A DNA stretch of 64,000 bases from JASHUC01 sp035523875 (GTDB lineage: Bacteria; Pseudomonadota; Gammaproteobacteria; Steroidobacterales; Steroidobacteraceae), in contig DATKPY010000011.1 in NCBI GenBank assembly GCA_035523875.1, positions 3,650 to 67,649 of the forward strand, written 5' to 3'. Shown in pieces: positions 18,223-26,390 of this stretch (position 1 is the first letter of the stretch; every line of letters starts with the position of its first letter). Made by a program: the position numbers and the translations under genes. The notes beneath the pieces were generated by a model that had not been told where the DNA came from, did not search any database, and saw only the letters and a list, made by a program, of their open reading frames with translations.

Positions 18223-18705
18223 ATGGCGATCAAGGCCGGCGATCGGATGCCGCAAGGCACCTTCAAGACGATGAGCAAGGACGGTCCCAAGGACCTCGCC
18301 AGCGAGGAGCTCTTCAAGGGAAAGAAGGTCGTCCTGTTCTCGGTTCCCGGTGCATTCACCCCGACCTGCGACGCGAAGCACCTTCCGGGCTTCGTGCAGC
18401 TGGCCGACCAGCTCAAGGCGAAGGGCGTCGACACGATTGCCTGCATGGCCGTGAACGACGTGTTCGTCATGAACGCCTGGGGGAAGGCCTCCGGTGTCGG
18501 CGACCGCGTGCTGATGCTCGCCGACGGCAACGGTGAGTACGCCAAGGCGCTCGGCCTCACCCTGGATGCGAGCCGCTTCGGCATGGGCACACGCGGTCAG
18601 CGCTTTGCGATCGTCGCCGAGGACGGCATCGCCAAGCAGGTGCACATCGAGGCACCGGGAGAGTTCAAGGTCTCGGCGGCCGAGAACATACTCGGGAGCC
18701 TGTAA
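18223..18705 (+). CDS. Peroxiredoxin 5-like thiol peroxidase
   Basis: A 160-residue cytosolic peroxidase of the atypical 2-Cys/Prx5 type that reduces hydrogen and alkyl peroxides. The peroxidatic cysteine is C49 in VPGAFTPTCDAKHLPGF, the hallmark PxxxTxxC motif. A further cysteine in DTIACMAVND (about residue 73) could participate in resolution. It lies 19 bp behind the TPR gene on the same strand and may be cotranscribed, though its role is independent of TonB. Confidence 0.92.
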   Translation: MAIKAGDRMPQGTFKTMSKDGPKDLASEELFKGKKVVLFSVPGAFTPTCDAKHLPGFVQLADQLKAKGVDTIACMAVNDVFVMNAWGKASGVGDRVLMLADGNGEYAKALGLTLDASRFGMGTRGQRFAIVAEDGIAKQVHIEAPGEFKVSAAENILGSL

Positions 18706-18765
18706 TCGGGAGTCTGGGAGTCGCGAAAGCGCAGTCCGCGCGCACTCCACGCGCAGAGCGAGGGG

Positions 18766-19707
18766 TCAGGAGAGCAGCTTCTCCAGCTCTGGCACGATCT
18801 GAAAGAGATCGCCGACGAGCCCGATATCCGCGATCTCGAAGATCGGCGCCTCGGCATCCTTGTTGATCGCGACGATCGTGCGCGCGTCCTTGATGCCCGT
18901 GAGGTGCTGGATGGCCCCCGAGATGCCCACGGCGATGTAAAGCTCCGGGGCGATGATCTTCCCGGTCTGACCGACCTGCATCTCGTTCGGAGCGTAGCCG
19001 GCGTCCACGGCCGCGCGCGAGGCGCCGACGGCCGCGCCGAGCAGGCCGGCGAGCCGGTAGAGGATCCGGAAGCCTTCGGCGCTGCCGAGTGCGCGTCCCC
19101 CGGAGACGACCCGCCGGGCGGTCTGCAGATCCGGCCGGTCGCTCGCGGCCTCCGAGACTTTGAGGAAGCGCGTGCGGCTAGGCAGCGTCAGCTCGAGCTG
19201 TAACGACTCGATCACCGCCGTGCCGCCCGCGGGCGCAGCGGCGAACGAGGCCGTGCGCACGGTGCCCACGACCTGGGAAGCGCGCTCGAGCTCGACCGTG
19301 GCAATCGCGTTGGCCGCGTAGACCGGGCGGCGAAATCGCAACGCGCCCTCGACCGCCATGATATCGCTCACTTGCGGGGCATCGAGCAGTGCCGCAAGGC
19401 GCGGCATCAGATCCTTGCCGAACGTCGTCGAAGGTCCGAGCACGTGCGTGAAGCCGCGTGCCGCTTGGGCGAGCTGCGGAGCGAGAATCTCGGCAATGGG
19501 GTGCGCGTTCGCCGGGTGCTCGATTTTCACGACCCGATCGACCCCTGCGATTGCGGCGGCCTGTGCCGCAACCGCCGAGGCATCCGCCGCGCACACCACC
19601 ACCGTGACGCGCGGTTGGGGAAGCTCCCGCGCGCAGGTCACGCATTTGGCCGTGCTGGGGTTGAGCGTCCTGCCGTCGTGCTCCCCGACGACGAGAATCT
19701 CCGCCAC
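18766..19707 (-). CDS. etfA: Electron transfer flavoprotein, alpha subunit
   Basis: A 313-residue FAD-binding subunit that passes electrons from acyl-CoA and related dehydrogenases to ETF:quinone oxidoreductase. The C-terminal FAD domain is clear: AVDAGYAPNEMQVGQTGKII (about residues 225-244), ELYIAVGISGAIQHLTGIKDA and VAINKDAEAPIFEIADIG. The start is a GTG that overlaps the etfB stop by one base (TAGTG), so translation is coupled. Confidence 0.95.
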   Translation of the reverse strand: MAEILVVGEHDGRTLNPSTAKCVTCARELPQPRVTVVVCAADASAVAAQAAAIAGVDRVVKIEHPANAHPIAEILAPQLAQAARGFTHVLGPSTTFGKDLMPRLAALLDAPQVSDIMAVEGALRFRRPVYAANAIATVELERASQVVGTVRTASFAAAPAGGTAVIESLQLELTLPSRTRFLKVSEAASDRPDLQTARRVVSGGRALGSAEGFRILYRLAGLLGAAVGASRAAVDAGYAPNEMQVGQTGKIIAPELYIAVGISGAIQHLTGIKDARTIVAINKDAEAPIFEIADIGLVGDLFQIVPELEKLLS

Positions 19708-20471
19708 TAGAGGAGCCCCTTGTGCCGCAGCGCCGCGAGGAGCTCCGCGGCGTCCTTGACGAGGATCCCCTTCTGGCGCTGCGGAGGCGGCTCGTAGCGC
19801 ACGGCACGCACCCGCGCACGCGGCTCGATTCCGAGGGCGCCGAGACTCAGTGTCTCGAGGGGCTTTTTCTTCGCTTTCATGATCTCCGGCAGCTTCACGT
19901 AGCGGGGCTCATTGAGGCGCAGATCCGTCGTGAACACCGCCGGAAGCTCAACCTCGATCGTCTCCAGGCCGGCATCGACCTCGCGTGTGACCGTCGCCTG
20001 CTCGCCGCGCAACTCGATCCTGGAGGCGAAGGTGGCCTGCGGCCGGTCCCAGAGGGCGGCGAGCATCGGGCCCGTCTGGCTGTTGTCATCGTCGATCGCC
20101 TGTTTGCCGAGGATCACCATGAACGGCTGCTCGCGCTCAATGAGCGCGAGGAGGATGCGGGCGATCGTCGCAGGCTCGAGCTCCGCATCGGTACCGGGCG
20201 ATGCGGTCTCGACGAGCAGCGCGCGATCCGCGCCCATCGCGAGCGCCGTGCGCAGCTGCTGCTGACAATCGCTCGTGCCGATGCTCGCGACGACGACTTC
20301 GCCGGCGGCGCCGCGCTCGCGGATCCGCAGCGCCTCCTCGAGCGCGATCTCGTCGAACGGATTGATGCTCATCTTCACGCCTTCCGTGGCGATGCCCGTG
20401 CCGTCCGGCTTGACGCGAACGCGCACGTTGTAGTCGACGACGCGCTTGATGCCTACCAGGATCCGCTTCAT
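19707..20471 (-). CDS. etfB: Electron transfer flavoprotein, beta subunit
   Basis: A 254-residue AMP-binding subunit of ETF. The N terminus MKRILVGIKRVVDYNVRVRVKPDG, the NPFDEIALEEALRIRE block (about residues 37-52) and ILGKQAIDDDNSQTGPMLAAL (about 119-139) are family hallmarks. It stands 25 bp behind an iclR-type gene on the same strand, so the pair may be expressed from the regulator's promoter. No acyl-CoA dehydrogenase or ETF-QO gene is adjacent. Confidence 0.95.
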   Translation of the reverse strand: MKRILVGIKRVVDYNVRVRVKPDGTGIATEGVKMSINPFDEIALEEALRIRERGAAGEVVVASIGTSDCQQQLRTALAMGADRALLVETASPGTDAELEPATIARILLALIEREQPFMVILGKQAIDDDNSQTGPMLAALWDRPQATFASRIELRGEQATVTREVDAGLETIEVELPAVFTTDLRLNEPRYVKLPEIMKAKKKPLETLSLGALGIEPRARVRAVRYEPPPQRQKGILVKDAAELLAALRHKGLL

Positions 20472-20496
20472 TTCCGGTCGGTCGCGGCGCGCATCG

Positions 20497-21306
20497 CTAG
20501 GCGGCGTTCGCAGCGGCGCGGTGCGGAGGATTGCTTTGCTGCTCGACGAACTTTACCCGGATGCGGTGTGCCGTGTCGCGCAGGCGGGGCACGAACCGCT
20601 CCACCGCGGTTCGCTGCGGGACCGCGGAGGCGGCGTAGCGTACGGCAACGGTCGCGAGCACGCGTTCCTCGACGAGCACGGGCACGGCCATCGCGATCTC
20701 CTCGGATACGCGCCGCGTGCGCACGGCCGTGGCGAAGCCTTGCTCGCGCGTCTCGTCGAGGATCCGGTCCACCTCGGAGCGGCTGCGCGCGAGGCGGTCC
20801 TCCTCGCGCTGCGAGCGGCTCAGAATGTCAAGCAGGCAATCGCGCTGCTCGGCGGAGCAGAATGCGAGATACGCGCGTCCGGAGGAGGTCGTGAGCAGCG
20901 GGATGCGGTATCCCGCGCTCAGGCGCTCCACGGCGAGCGGGCTCGCATGATCAGTGGTATCGCGCACCAGCATCGAGGTGCCCGACGGCGAGGACAGCGA
21001 CACGGGCCAAACGATCTCCTTGCACAGATCGTTGATGCACGGGCGCGCGATCTGCGTCACCCATGCCTCGTCGTCGAATCCGTCGGCGAGTCCGCGCACC
21101 ATCACGGTGAGCCGATACCGATCGTCGGTGGAGTCGCGATAGACATAGCCGGCCTGGCTCAGCGTCTCGAGGATGCGGTAAGTGGTGGTGCGAGGGAGCT
21201 TGATCTCGCTCGTGACTTCGGACACTGTCGCTCCATCGCGTCGGTTGAGGACCGCGAGCGCGTCGAGGCCGCGCATGAGCGCGCGAATGGGACGGGTGGA
21301 TTCCAT
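20497..21306 (-). CDS. IclR-family transcriptional regulator
   Basis: A 269-residue regulator with an N-terminal winged helix-turn-helix (about residues 8-75, including ATVSEVTSEIKLPRTTTYRIL) and a C-terminal IclR effector domain (about 80-260; DKRILDETREQGFA-like and AMAVPVLVEERVLATVAVRYAAS). I started it at the ATG at 21306, where the family N terminus begins; a longer frame upstream has no family similarity. It is upstream of and cotranscribed with etfBA, and divergent from a peptide ABC transporter. Either could be its target. The effector is unknown. Confidence 0.88.
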   Translation of the reverse strand: MESTRPIRALMRGLDALAVLNRRDGATVSEVTSEIKLPRTTTYRILETLSQAGYVYRDSTDDRYRLTVMVRGLADGFDDEAWVTQIARPCINDLCKEIVWPVSLSSPSGTSMLVRDTTDHASPLAVERLSAGYRIPLLTTSSGRAYLAFCSAEQRDCLLDILSRSQREEDRLARSRSEVDRILDETREQGFATAVRTRRVSEEIAMAVPVLVEERVLATVAVRYAASAVPQRTAVERFVPRLRDTAHRIRVKFVEQQSNPPHRAAANAA

Positions 21307-21341
21307 GAGTGTAAGTGCCGGCTTTTTTGTGGGGGTGCGGA

Positions 21342-21384
21342 AGTGTAGAAAGCGGACGCTCGCATGTCCAACGTGTTGCACACG
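21342..21384 (-). promoter_or_regulatory. iclR promoter with adjacent small palindrome
   Basis: On the minus strand TGGACA (21365-21370) and TACACT (21342-21347) are 17 bp apart. Immediately upstream lies an inverted repeat CGTGT-TGC-ACACG (21372-21384), in the interval between iclR and the divergent transporter, a plausible site for autoregulation or shared control. Confidence 0.45.
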
Positions 21385-21416
21385 CGCATCGGGCCCATAC
21401 TGCCGCTGACCCCATT

Positions 21417-22337
21417 ATGCTCGCCTACGCGTTGCGCCGTGCCGTCGCCATCGTCCCAACTCTTTTTCTGATCGTAACAGTCGTCTTCTTTTTGTTGCGG
21501 CTCGCCCCGGGCGGCCCATTCGATGCCGAGCAGGGACTGCCGCGGGAGATCAAAGCGAACCTCGAAGCGGCGTACGGCCTCGATCGGCCGCTCGCCGTGC
21601 AGTACGGGCGCTACCTCGCGGGCCTGTTGCGCGGCGATCTGGGCCCATCGCTCAAGATGCGCGACGTACAGGTCTCGGCGCTCATCGCGCGCGGCTTCCC
21701 GATCAGCGCGACTCTGGGGGCGAGCGCCGTGCTGCTTGCCCTGTTTGCGGGCATTCCCCTGGGGGTCGCCTCGGCACTGCGCCGCGGCAAAACCGCCGAC
21801 CATCTCGCGATGGCTTTCACCTCCCTCGGGCTCGCGCTGCCGAGCTTCGTCATCGCCCCGTTTCTCGTACTCGTCTTCGCGGTGCGGCTGCGATGGTTTC
21901 CGGCCGGCGGATGGCAGGCCGACGCGAGCCACCTCACGCTTCCGGCGCTCACTCTGGCGCTCCCGGTGATCGCCTACATCGCACGGCTCACGCGCGGGAG
22001 CCTGCTCGAGGTGCTGCGGGCCGACTTCATCCGCACGGCCCGATCCAAAGGGATTCCCGAGGCGCAGGTCATTCTGCGCCACGCACTGCGCCCGGCGCTG
22101 CTGCCGGTCGTGAGCTTTCTCGGCCCCGCGGTTGCGGCCGTCGTAACCGGCTCCCTCGTGGTTGAGACCGTATTCGGGCTGCCCGGCACGGGACGCTATC
22201 TGGTCGATGGAGCGATCGACCGCGACTATCCGCTCGTCATGGGCATGGTCATCCTTTATGGGGCGCTCACGCTCCTCGCGAATCTCGCCGCCGACTTGCT
22301 CTACGGGTGGCTCGATCCCCGGGTGCGTCATGGATGA
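21417..22337 (+). CDS. oppB: Peptide-type ABC transporter permease, DppB/OppB family
   Basis: A 306-residue inner-membrane permease with six predicted spans. The family N terminus is YALRRAVAIVPTLFLIVTVV followed by LRLAPGGPFDAEQGLP. The EAA loop for ATPase contact is RTARSKGIPEAQVILRHALRPALLPVV (about residues 205-231). I started it at the ATG at 21417, which opens the canonical first helix. It overlaps oppC by 8 bp. The substrate is probably oligopeptide-like, but no binding-protein gene is present to define it. Confidence 0.9.
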   Translation: MLAYALRRAVAIVPTLFLIVTVVFFLLRLAPGGPFDAEQGLPREIKANLEAAYGLDRPLAVQYGRYLAGLLRGDLGPSLKMRDVQVSALIARGFPISATLGASAVLLALFAGIPLGVASALRRGKTADHLAMAFTSLGLALPSFVIAPFLVLVFAVRLRWFPAGGWQADASHLTLPALTLALPVIAYIARLTRGSLLEVLRADFIRTARSKGIPEAQVILRHALRPALLPVVSFLGPAVAAVVTGSLVVETVFGLPGTGRYLVDGAIDRDYPLVMGMVILYGALTLLANLAADLLYGWLDPRVRHG

Positions 22338-23190
22338 GACGCTCACGAGCGGGGCCTGGAGCCGCTCGTGGGAGCGATTGCGGCGCGATCGCTCGCTGCG
22401 CGTTGCCGCGGCGCTCCTCATCGGGATCGCCGCACTCGCGTTGGTCGGTCCGAGCCTGAGCCCGTATGCGTACGACAAGCTCGACTGGCAGCACATCGCG
22501 AGCCCGCCGTTGGCGAGCGGTCACTGGCTCGGCACCGATCGGCTCGGCCGCGACCTATACGTGCGGATGCTCTACGGCGTGCGCATCTCACTCGCCATCG
22601 GCATGACCGCGACCAGCGTGAGCGTGCTCATCGGACTCGCCTGGGGTGCGACGGCGGGCTACCTCGGTGGGCGCATCGACGGGGCGATGATGCGCATCGT
22701 CGATGTGCTCAACTCCCTCCCGCTCCTGTTCGTCGTGATCGCGCTCTCGACGCTGTTCGCGCGGGGAAATCCCTACGTGCTGTTCGCATCCATCGGCGCG
22801 GTGGGCTGGATCACGATGGCGCGCATCGCACGCGGTCAGGCCCTCGCGCTGCGCCACAAGGAGTACATCGAGGCCGCGCGCGTGAGCGGAGCCGGTACCG
22901 CGTACATCCTGCGCCGCCATGTGGTGCCGAACGTGCTCGGACCGGTGATTGTCTACGCGGCGCTCACCGTGCCGCAGATGATCCTCTTTGAGAGCTTCTT
23001 GAGCTTTCTCGGACTGGGAGTGCAGGAGCCGCTTGCGAGCCTCGGGAGCTTGATCCGCGACGGCGCCAACGAGATGGAATCGGCCCCGTGGATGCTGCTC
23101 GTGCCCGCGACACTCCTCGTGCTGCTGCTGATCGGCTTCAACCTGCTCGGCGACGGACTGAGCGATGCCCTCGACCCCCATGGGGAATGA
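22330..23190 (+). CDS. oppC: Peptide-type ABC transporter permease, DppC/OppC family
   Basis: A 286-residue partner permease. The N-terminal domain with the first span (about residues 25-45) and SGHWLGTDRLGRDLYVRMLYG (about 65-85) is diagnostic of OppC. The EAA loop is EAARVSGAGTAYILRRHVVPNVLGPVIV (about 178-205). The start ATG at 22330 overlaps the oppB end, and the downstream ATPase gene overlaps its own end by 26 bp, giving a tightly coupled operon. Confidence 0.92.
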   Translation: MDETLTSGAWSRSWERLRRDRSLRVAAALLIGIAALALVGPSLSPYAYDKLDWQHIASPPLASGHWLGTDRLGRDLYVRMLYGVRISLAIGMTATSVSVLIGLAWGATAGYLGGRIDGAMMRIVDVLNSLPLLFVVIALSTLFARGNPYVLFASIGAVGWITMARIARGQALALRHKEYIEAARVSGAGTAYILRRHVVPNVLGPVIVYAALTVPQMILFESFLSFLGLGVQEPLASLGSLIRDGANEMESAPWMLLVPATLLVLLLIGFNLLGDGLSDALDPHGE

Positions 23191-25021
23191 GTCGCGCGTA
23201 CCGGTGCTGTCGCTCGAGTCCCTGAGCGTGCGCTACGGCAGCGGCCCGGGCGAGGTGACCGTCGTGCGCGAGCTCACGCTCGCGGTGAGTGCGGGGGAAT
23301 GCCTGGGCGTCGTGGGGCAGTCCGGGGCCGGCAAGAGCCAGGCATTTCTCGCAGCCCTGGGCTTGGAGCCTCCCGGTGCGCGGGTCTCGGGCGTCGCGCG
23401 GCTCGACAACCTCACGCTGACCGGCGCGAGCCGTGCAGAGCTCGATCGCGTGCGTGGTGCGGAAGTTGCGATGGTGTTCCAGAATCCCGCGAGCACGCTC
23501 ACGCCGCATCTGACGATCGGCGATCAGATCGCCGAGACCCTGGTGCGCCATCGCGGCTGCACCTGGCGCGCGGGACGGGCGAGCGCGCTCGAGCTCCTCG
23601 AGCAGGTGCGCCTCGATGCGCCACGGCAGCGCGTGCGGCAGTATCCGCACGAGCTCTCGGGCGGCATGCGCCAGCGGGCTGTCATTGCGATGGCGCTTGC
23701 GTGCGGGCCGCGGCTGCTGATTGCGGATGAGCCGACGACCGCACTCGATGTGACGGTGCAGGCGCAGATCCTGGCGCTGCTCGCGGCTTTGCAGCGCGAG
23801 CGGGCGATGGCGATCGTGCTCATCACCCATGACTTCGGTGTCGTCGCGGGTCTCGCACACCGCATCGCCGTGATGCAGGCGGGACGTCTGGTCGAGATCG
23901 CCGCGGCGAGCCGCATCTTCGCAGCGCCCGAGCACCCGCATACGCGCGCGCTGCTGGCCGCGGCGGCGGTGCCGGGCGCCCCCGCCGCGGATCGGCTGGT
24001 AGCGGCCGCTGCGGCGCCAACGACGGTACGCGAGGTGGTGTTGCGGCTCGGTGGGCTCACCGTGGACTACCCGCTGCGCGGCTGGAGCCGCGCCCGGCGC
24101 ACGCTGCGCGCGGTCGATGCGGTGAGCCTCGATCTGCATGCCGGGGAGATCATGGGCCTGGTCGGGGAATCCGGCTCGGGCAAGTCGAGCCTCGCCCGCG
24201 CGGTGCTGCAGCTCATCCGACCCACCTGCGGTACCGTGGTGTGGATGGGGCGCGCGCTCGAGGCGCTCTCGCGCCAGGAGCTGAGGGCGCTCGGCGGGAA
24301 GCTGCAGATCGTCTTCCAGGATCCGCTCGGCTCACTCGATCCGCGCATGACGGCAGCAGAGAGCGTGAGCGAGCCGCTCGCCCTGCACCGGCCCGAGCTC
24401 GACGCCGCCGCGCGGGCGTGCGCCGTCTTGGCGCAACTCGCGCGCGTGGGTCTTCCAGCGGCCGCGGCCACGCGCTTCCCACACCAGCTGAGCGGCGGCC
24501 AGTGCCAGCGCGTGGGTCTCGCGCGCGCGATGATTCTCGCGCCGCGCCTGCTCGTCTGCGACGAGCCGGTGAGCGCGCTCGATGTATCGCTGCAGGCGCA
24601 GATCGTTGCGCTCATCGCGGCGCTGCAGCGCGAGAGCGGTACCGCGATCCTGTTCGTGAGCCACGACCTCAATGTCGTGCGCCGCATCTGCGAGCGGGTG
24701 CTGGTGCTGTATCGCGGACGCTCCATGGAGCTCGCGCCCGCGCGCGCGCTCTACGAGCGGCCGCTGCATCCGTACACCCGTGCGCTCATCGACGCGGTAC
24801 CGATCGCCGATCCGGCCCTGCAGCCTGCGCGGCTGCGCGCGAGCCTCGAGCGCGAGCCGGCGCGAGCTGCCTCCACGGCTGCTGGCGGCTGCGTCTTTCG
24901 CGAGCGCTGTCCGCACGCCCTCGCGCGCTGCGCTGAGAGCGCGCCCGCCTGGGAGAGCGCTGCCGAGGGCCGCCTCGTCGCGTGCCATCGCTGGCGCGAG
25001 CTCACCCCGGAGGGACGGTGA
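23165..25021 (+). CDS. Fused OppD-OppF-type ABC transporter ATPase
   Basis: A 618-residue protein holding two complete ABC ATPase domains in one chain. The first (about residues 12-265) has Walker A GQSGAGKS, signature LSGGMRQR and Walker B LLIADEPTT. The second (about 295-545) has GESGSGKSS, LSGGQCQR and LLVCDEPVSALD. The C-terminal segment with several cysteines (CVFRERCPHALARC, about residues 576-589) is the oligopeptide-transporter C-terminal motif. It energises OppB/OppC. The start could also be the ATG at 23180. Confidence 0.9.
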   Translation: MPSTPMGNESRVPVLSLESLSVRYGSGPGEVTVVRELTLAVSAGECLGVVGQSGAGKSQAFLAALGLEPPGARVSGVARLDNLTLTGASRAELDRVRGAEVAMVFQNPASTLTPHLTIGDQIAETLVRHRGCTWRAGRASALELLEQVRLDAPRQRVRQYPHELSGGMRQRAVIAMALACGPRLLIADEPTTALDVTVQAQILALLAALQRERAMAIVLITHDFGVVAGLAHRIAVMQAGRLVEIAAASRIFAAPEHPHTRALLAAAAVPGAPAADRLVAAAAAPTTVREVVLRLGGLTVDYPLRGWSRARRTLRAVDAVSLDLHAGEIMGLVGESGSGKSSLARAVLQLIRPTCGTVVWMGRALEALSRQELRALGGKLQIVFQDPLGSLDPRMTAAESVSEPLALHRPELDAAARACAVLAQLARVGLPAAAATRFPHQLSGGQCQRVGLARAMILAPRLLVCDEPVSALDVSLQAQIVALIAALQRESGTAILFVSHDLNVVRRICERVLVLYRGRSMELAPARALYERPLHPYTRALIDAVPIADPALQPARLRASLEREPARAASTAAGGCVFRERCPHALARCAESAPAWESAAEGRLVACHRWRELTPEGR

Positions 25022-25065
25022 CGCACGCCCGTGCATCCGGCGGCTCGACCGGCTATTCTCGGCGC

Positions 25066-26346
25066 ATGAGCACCGAGACTTGGCTGCGCCCGAGCGCGAG
25101 TCTGCGCAACGTTCGCTACGAGATCCGCGGCCGCCTCGCGCGGCGTGCGCACGAGCTCGAGCGGCTGGGCTACGAAATCATCTCGCTCAACATCGGCAAT
25201 CCCGGGGCGTTCGGTTTCCGCACCCCGGAGACGATGCGCCTGGCGATGATCGAGAACCTCGCGAACGCGGAAGGCTACTGCCATCAGAAGGGCATCTTCC
25301 CGGCGCGCGAGGCGATCGTCATGCAGCAGCAGGCGCGCGGCGTGCACGGCGTGACGGCCGAGGAGGTGTTCATCGGCAACGGCGTGAGCGAGCTCATCGA
25401 TCTGACACTTCGGGCGCTCCTCGAGGAGGGCGACGAGGTGCTCGTCCCGAGTCCCGACTATCCGTTGTGGACCGCTGCCGTCACGCTCAATCGCGGCCGT
25501 GCGGTGCACTACCCGTGCCGCCCGGAGAACGGCTTCGTACCGGATCCGGAGGAGCTCGCGAGCCTCATCACGCCGCGCACTCGAGCGCTGGTGGTCATCA
25601 ACCCGAACAATCCCACCGGTGCGGTCTATCCGCGCGGTGTCCTCGAGCGGCTCGCGCATCTTGCGGAGAGTCGCCGCCTGGTCGTCTTCAGCGACGAGAT
25701 CTACGACCAGATGGTCTACGACGGGGCGGAGTTCGTGCCGCTCGCGACGCTGGTGCGCGATACGCTCTGCGCGACGCTCTCGGGACTGTCGAAGGTGTAT
25801 CGCGCCTGCGGCTATCGAGTGGGCTGGGCGGTGTTCTCGGGGAAGCTGCCCGGAGCGGAGAGCTACCTTCAGGGACTCGAGCTCTTGAGCTCTTTGCGCC
25901 TATGCAGCAACGTCCCGGCGCAGTGGGCCGTGCAGACCGCATTGGGCGGCTACCAGAGCGTCCGCGAGCTCGTGGCGCCGGGCGGGCGGCTGTACGAATC
26001 GCGCCGCGCCATCCTCGCGGCGGTTGCGCAGAGCCGGTACCTGCGCCTCGCACCGCCCCCGGGGGCGATGTACGGGTTCGTCGAGGTGGATCCGCGCGAG
26101 CTCCCGGCATTCGACGACCAGCGCTTTGCGCTCGACCTGCTCGAGCAGAAGCACGTGCTGGTCGCGCCCGGGGTGAGCTTCAACGTGCCGTACCGCACGC
26201 ATTTCCGCATCACCACGCTTCCGGACGCGACACTCCTCAAGACCGTCTTCGGCCGGATCGAGGAGGTGCTCGAGGGCTATGCGGCGGTGGAGCGCAAGAG
26301 CGCGGGCACGCGCAAGGTGGTCGAGGCGGCCAACCGCTTCCGCTAG
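25066..26346 (+). CDS. alaA: Pyridoxal-phosphate aminotransferase, AlaA-like
   Basis: A 426-residue fold-type I aminotransferase resembling the glutamate-pyruvate (alanine) aminotransferase AlaA/YfbQ. Motifs are IISLNIGNPGAFGF near the N terminus, VINPNNPTGAVYP (about residues 181-193), VVFSDEIYDQMVYDG and the PLP lysine in LSGLSKVYRACGYRVGW (about 242-258). The ATG at 25066 was chosen over an upstream in-frame start that overlaps the ATPase gene. It lies 44 bp downstream of the transporter operon. Specificity for alanine is inferred from similarity only. Confidence 0.82.
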   Translation: MSTETWLRPSASLRNVRYEIRGRLARRAHELERLGYEIISLNIGNPGAFGFRTPETMRLAMIENLANAEGYCHQKGIFPAREAIVMQQQARGVHGVTAEEVFIGNGVSELIDLTLRALLEEGDEVLVPSPDYPLWTAAVTLNRGRAVHYPCRPENGFVPDPEELASLITPRTRALVVINPNNPTGAVYPRGVLERLAHLAESRRLVVFSDEIYDQMVYDGAEFVPLATLVRDTLCATLSGLSKVYRACGYRVGWAVFSGKLPGAESYLQGLELLSSLRLCSNVPAQWAVQTALGGYQSVRELVAPGGRLYESRRAILAAVAQSRYLRLAPPPGAMYGFVEVDPRELPAFDDQRFALDLLEQKHVLVAPGVSFNVPYRTHFRITTLPDATLLKTVFGRIEEVLEGYAAVERKSAGTRKVVEAANRFR

Positions 26347-26390
26347 GCGGGGCTGCTCGGCCCGCGCGCACGGCTGCGTAAATTCCTGCG

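Noticed and set aside
18766..20471. etfBA as part of the peptide transporter operon
   Set aside because: The genes are on the opposite strand and divergent. Their closest partner is the iclR-type gene.
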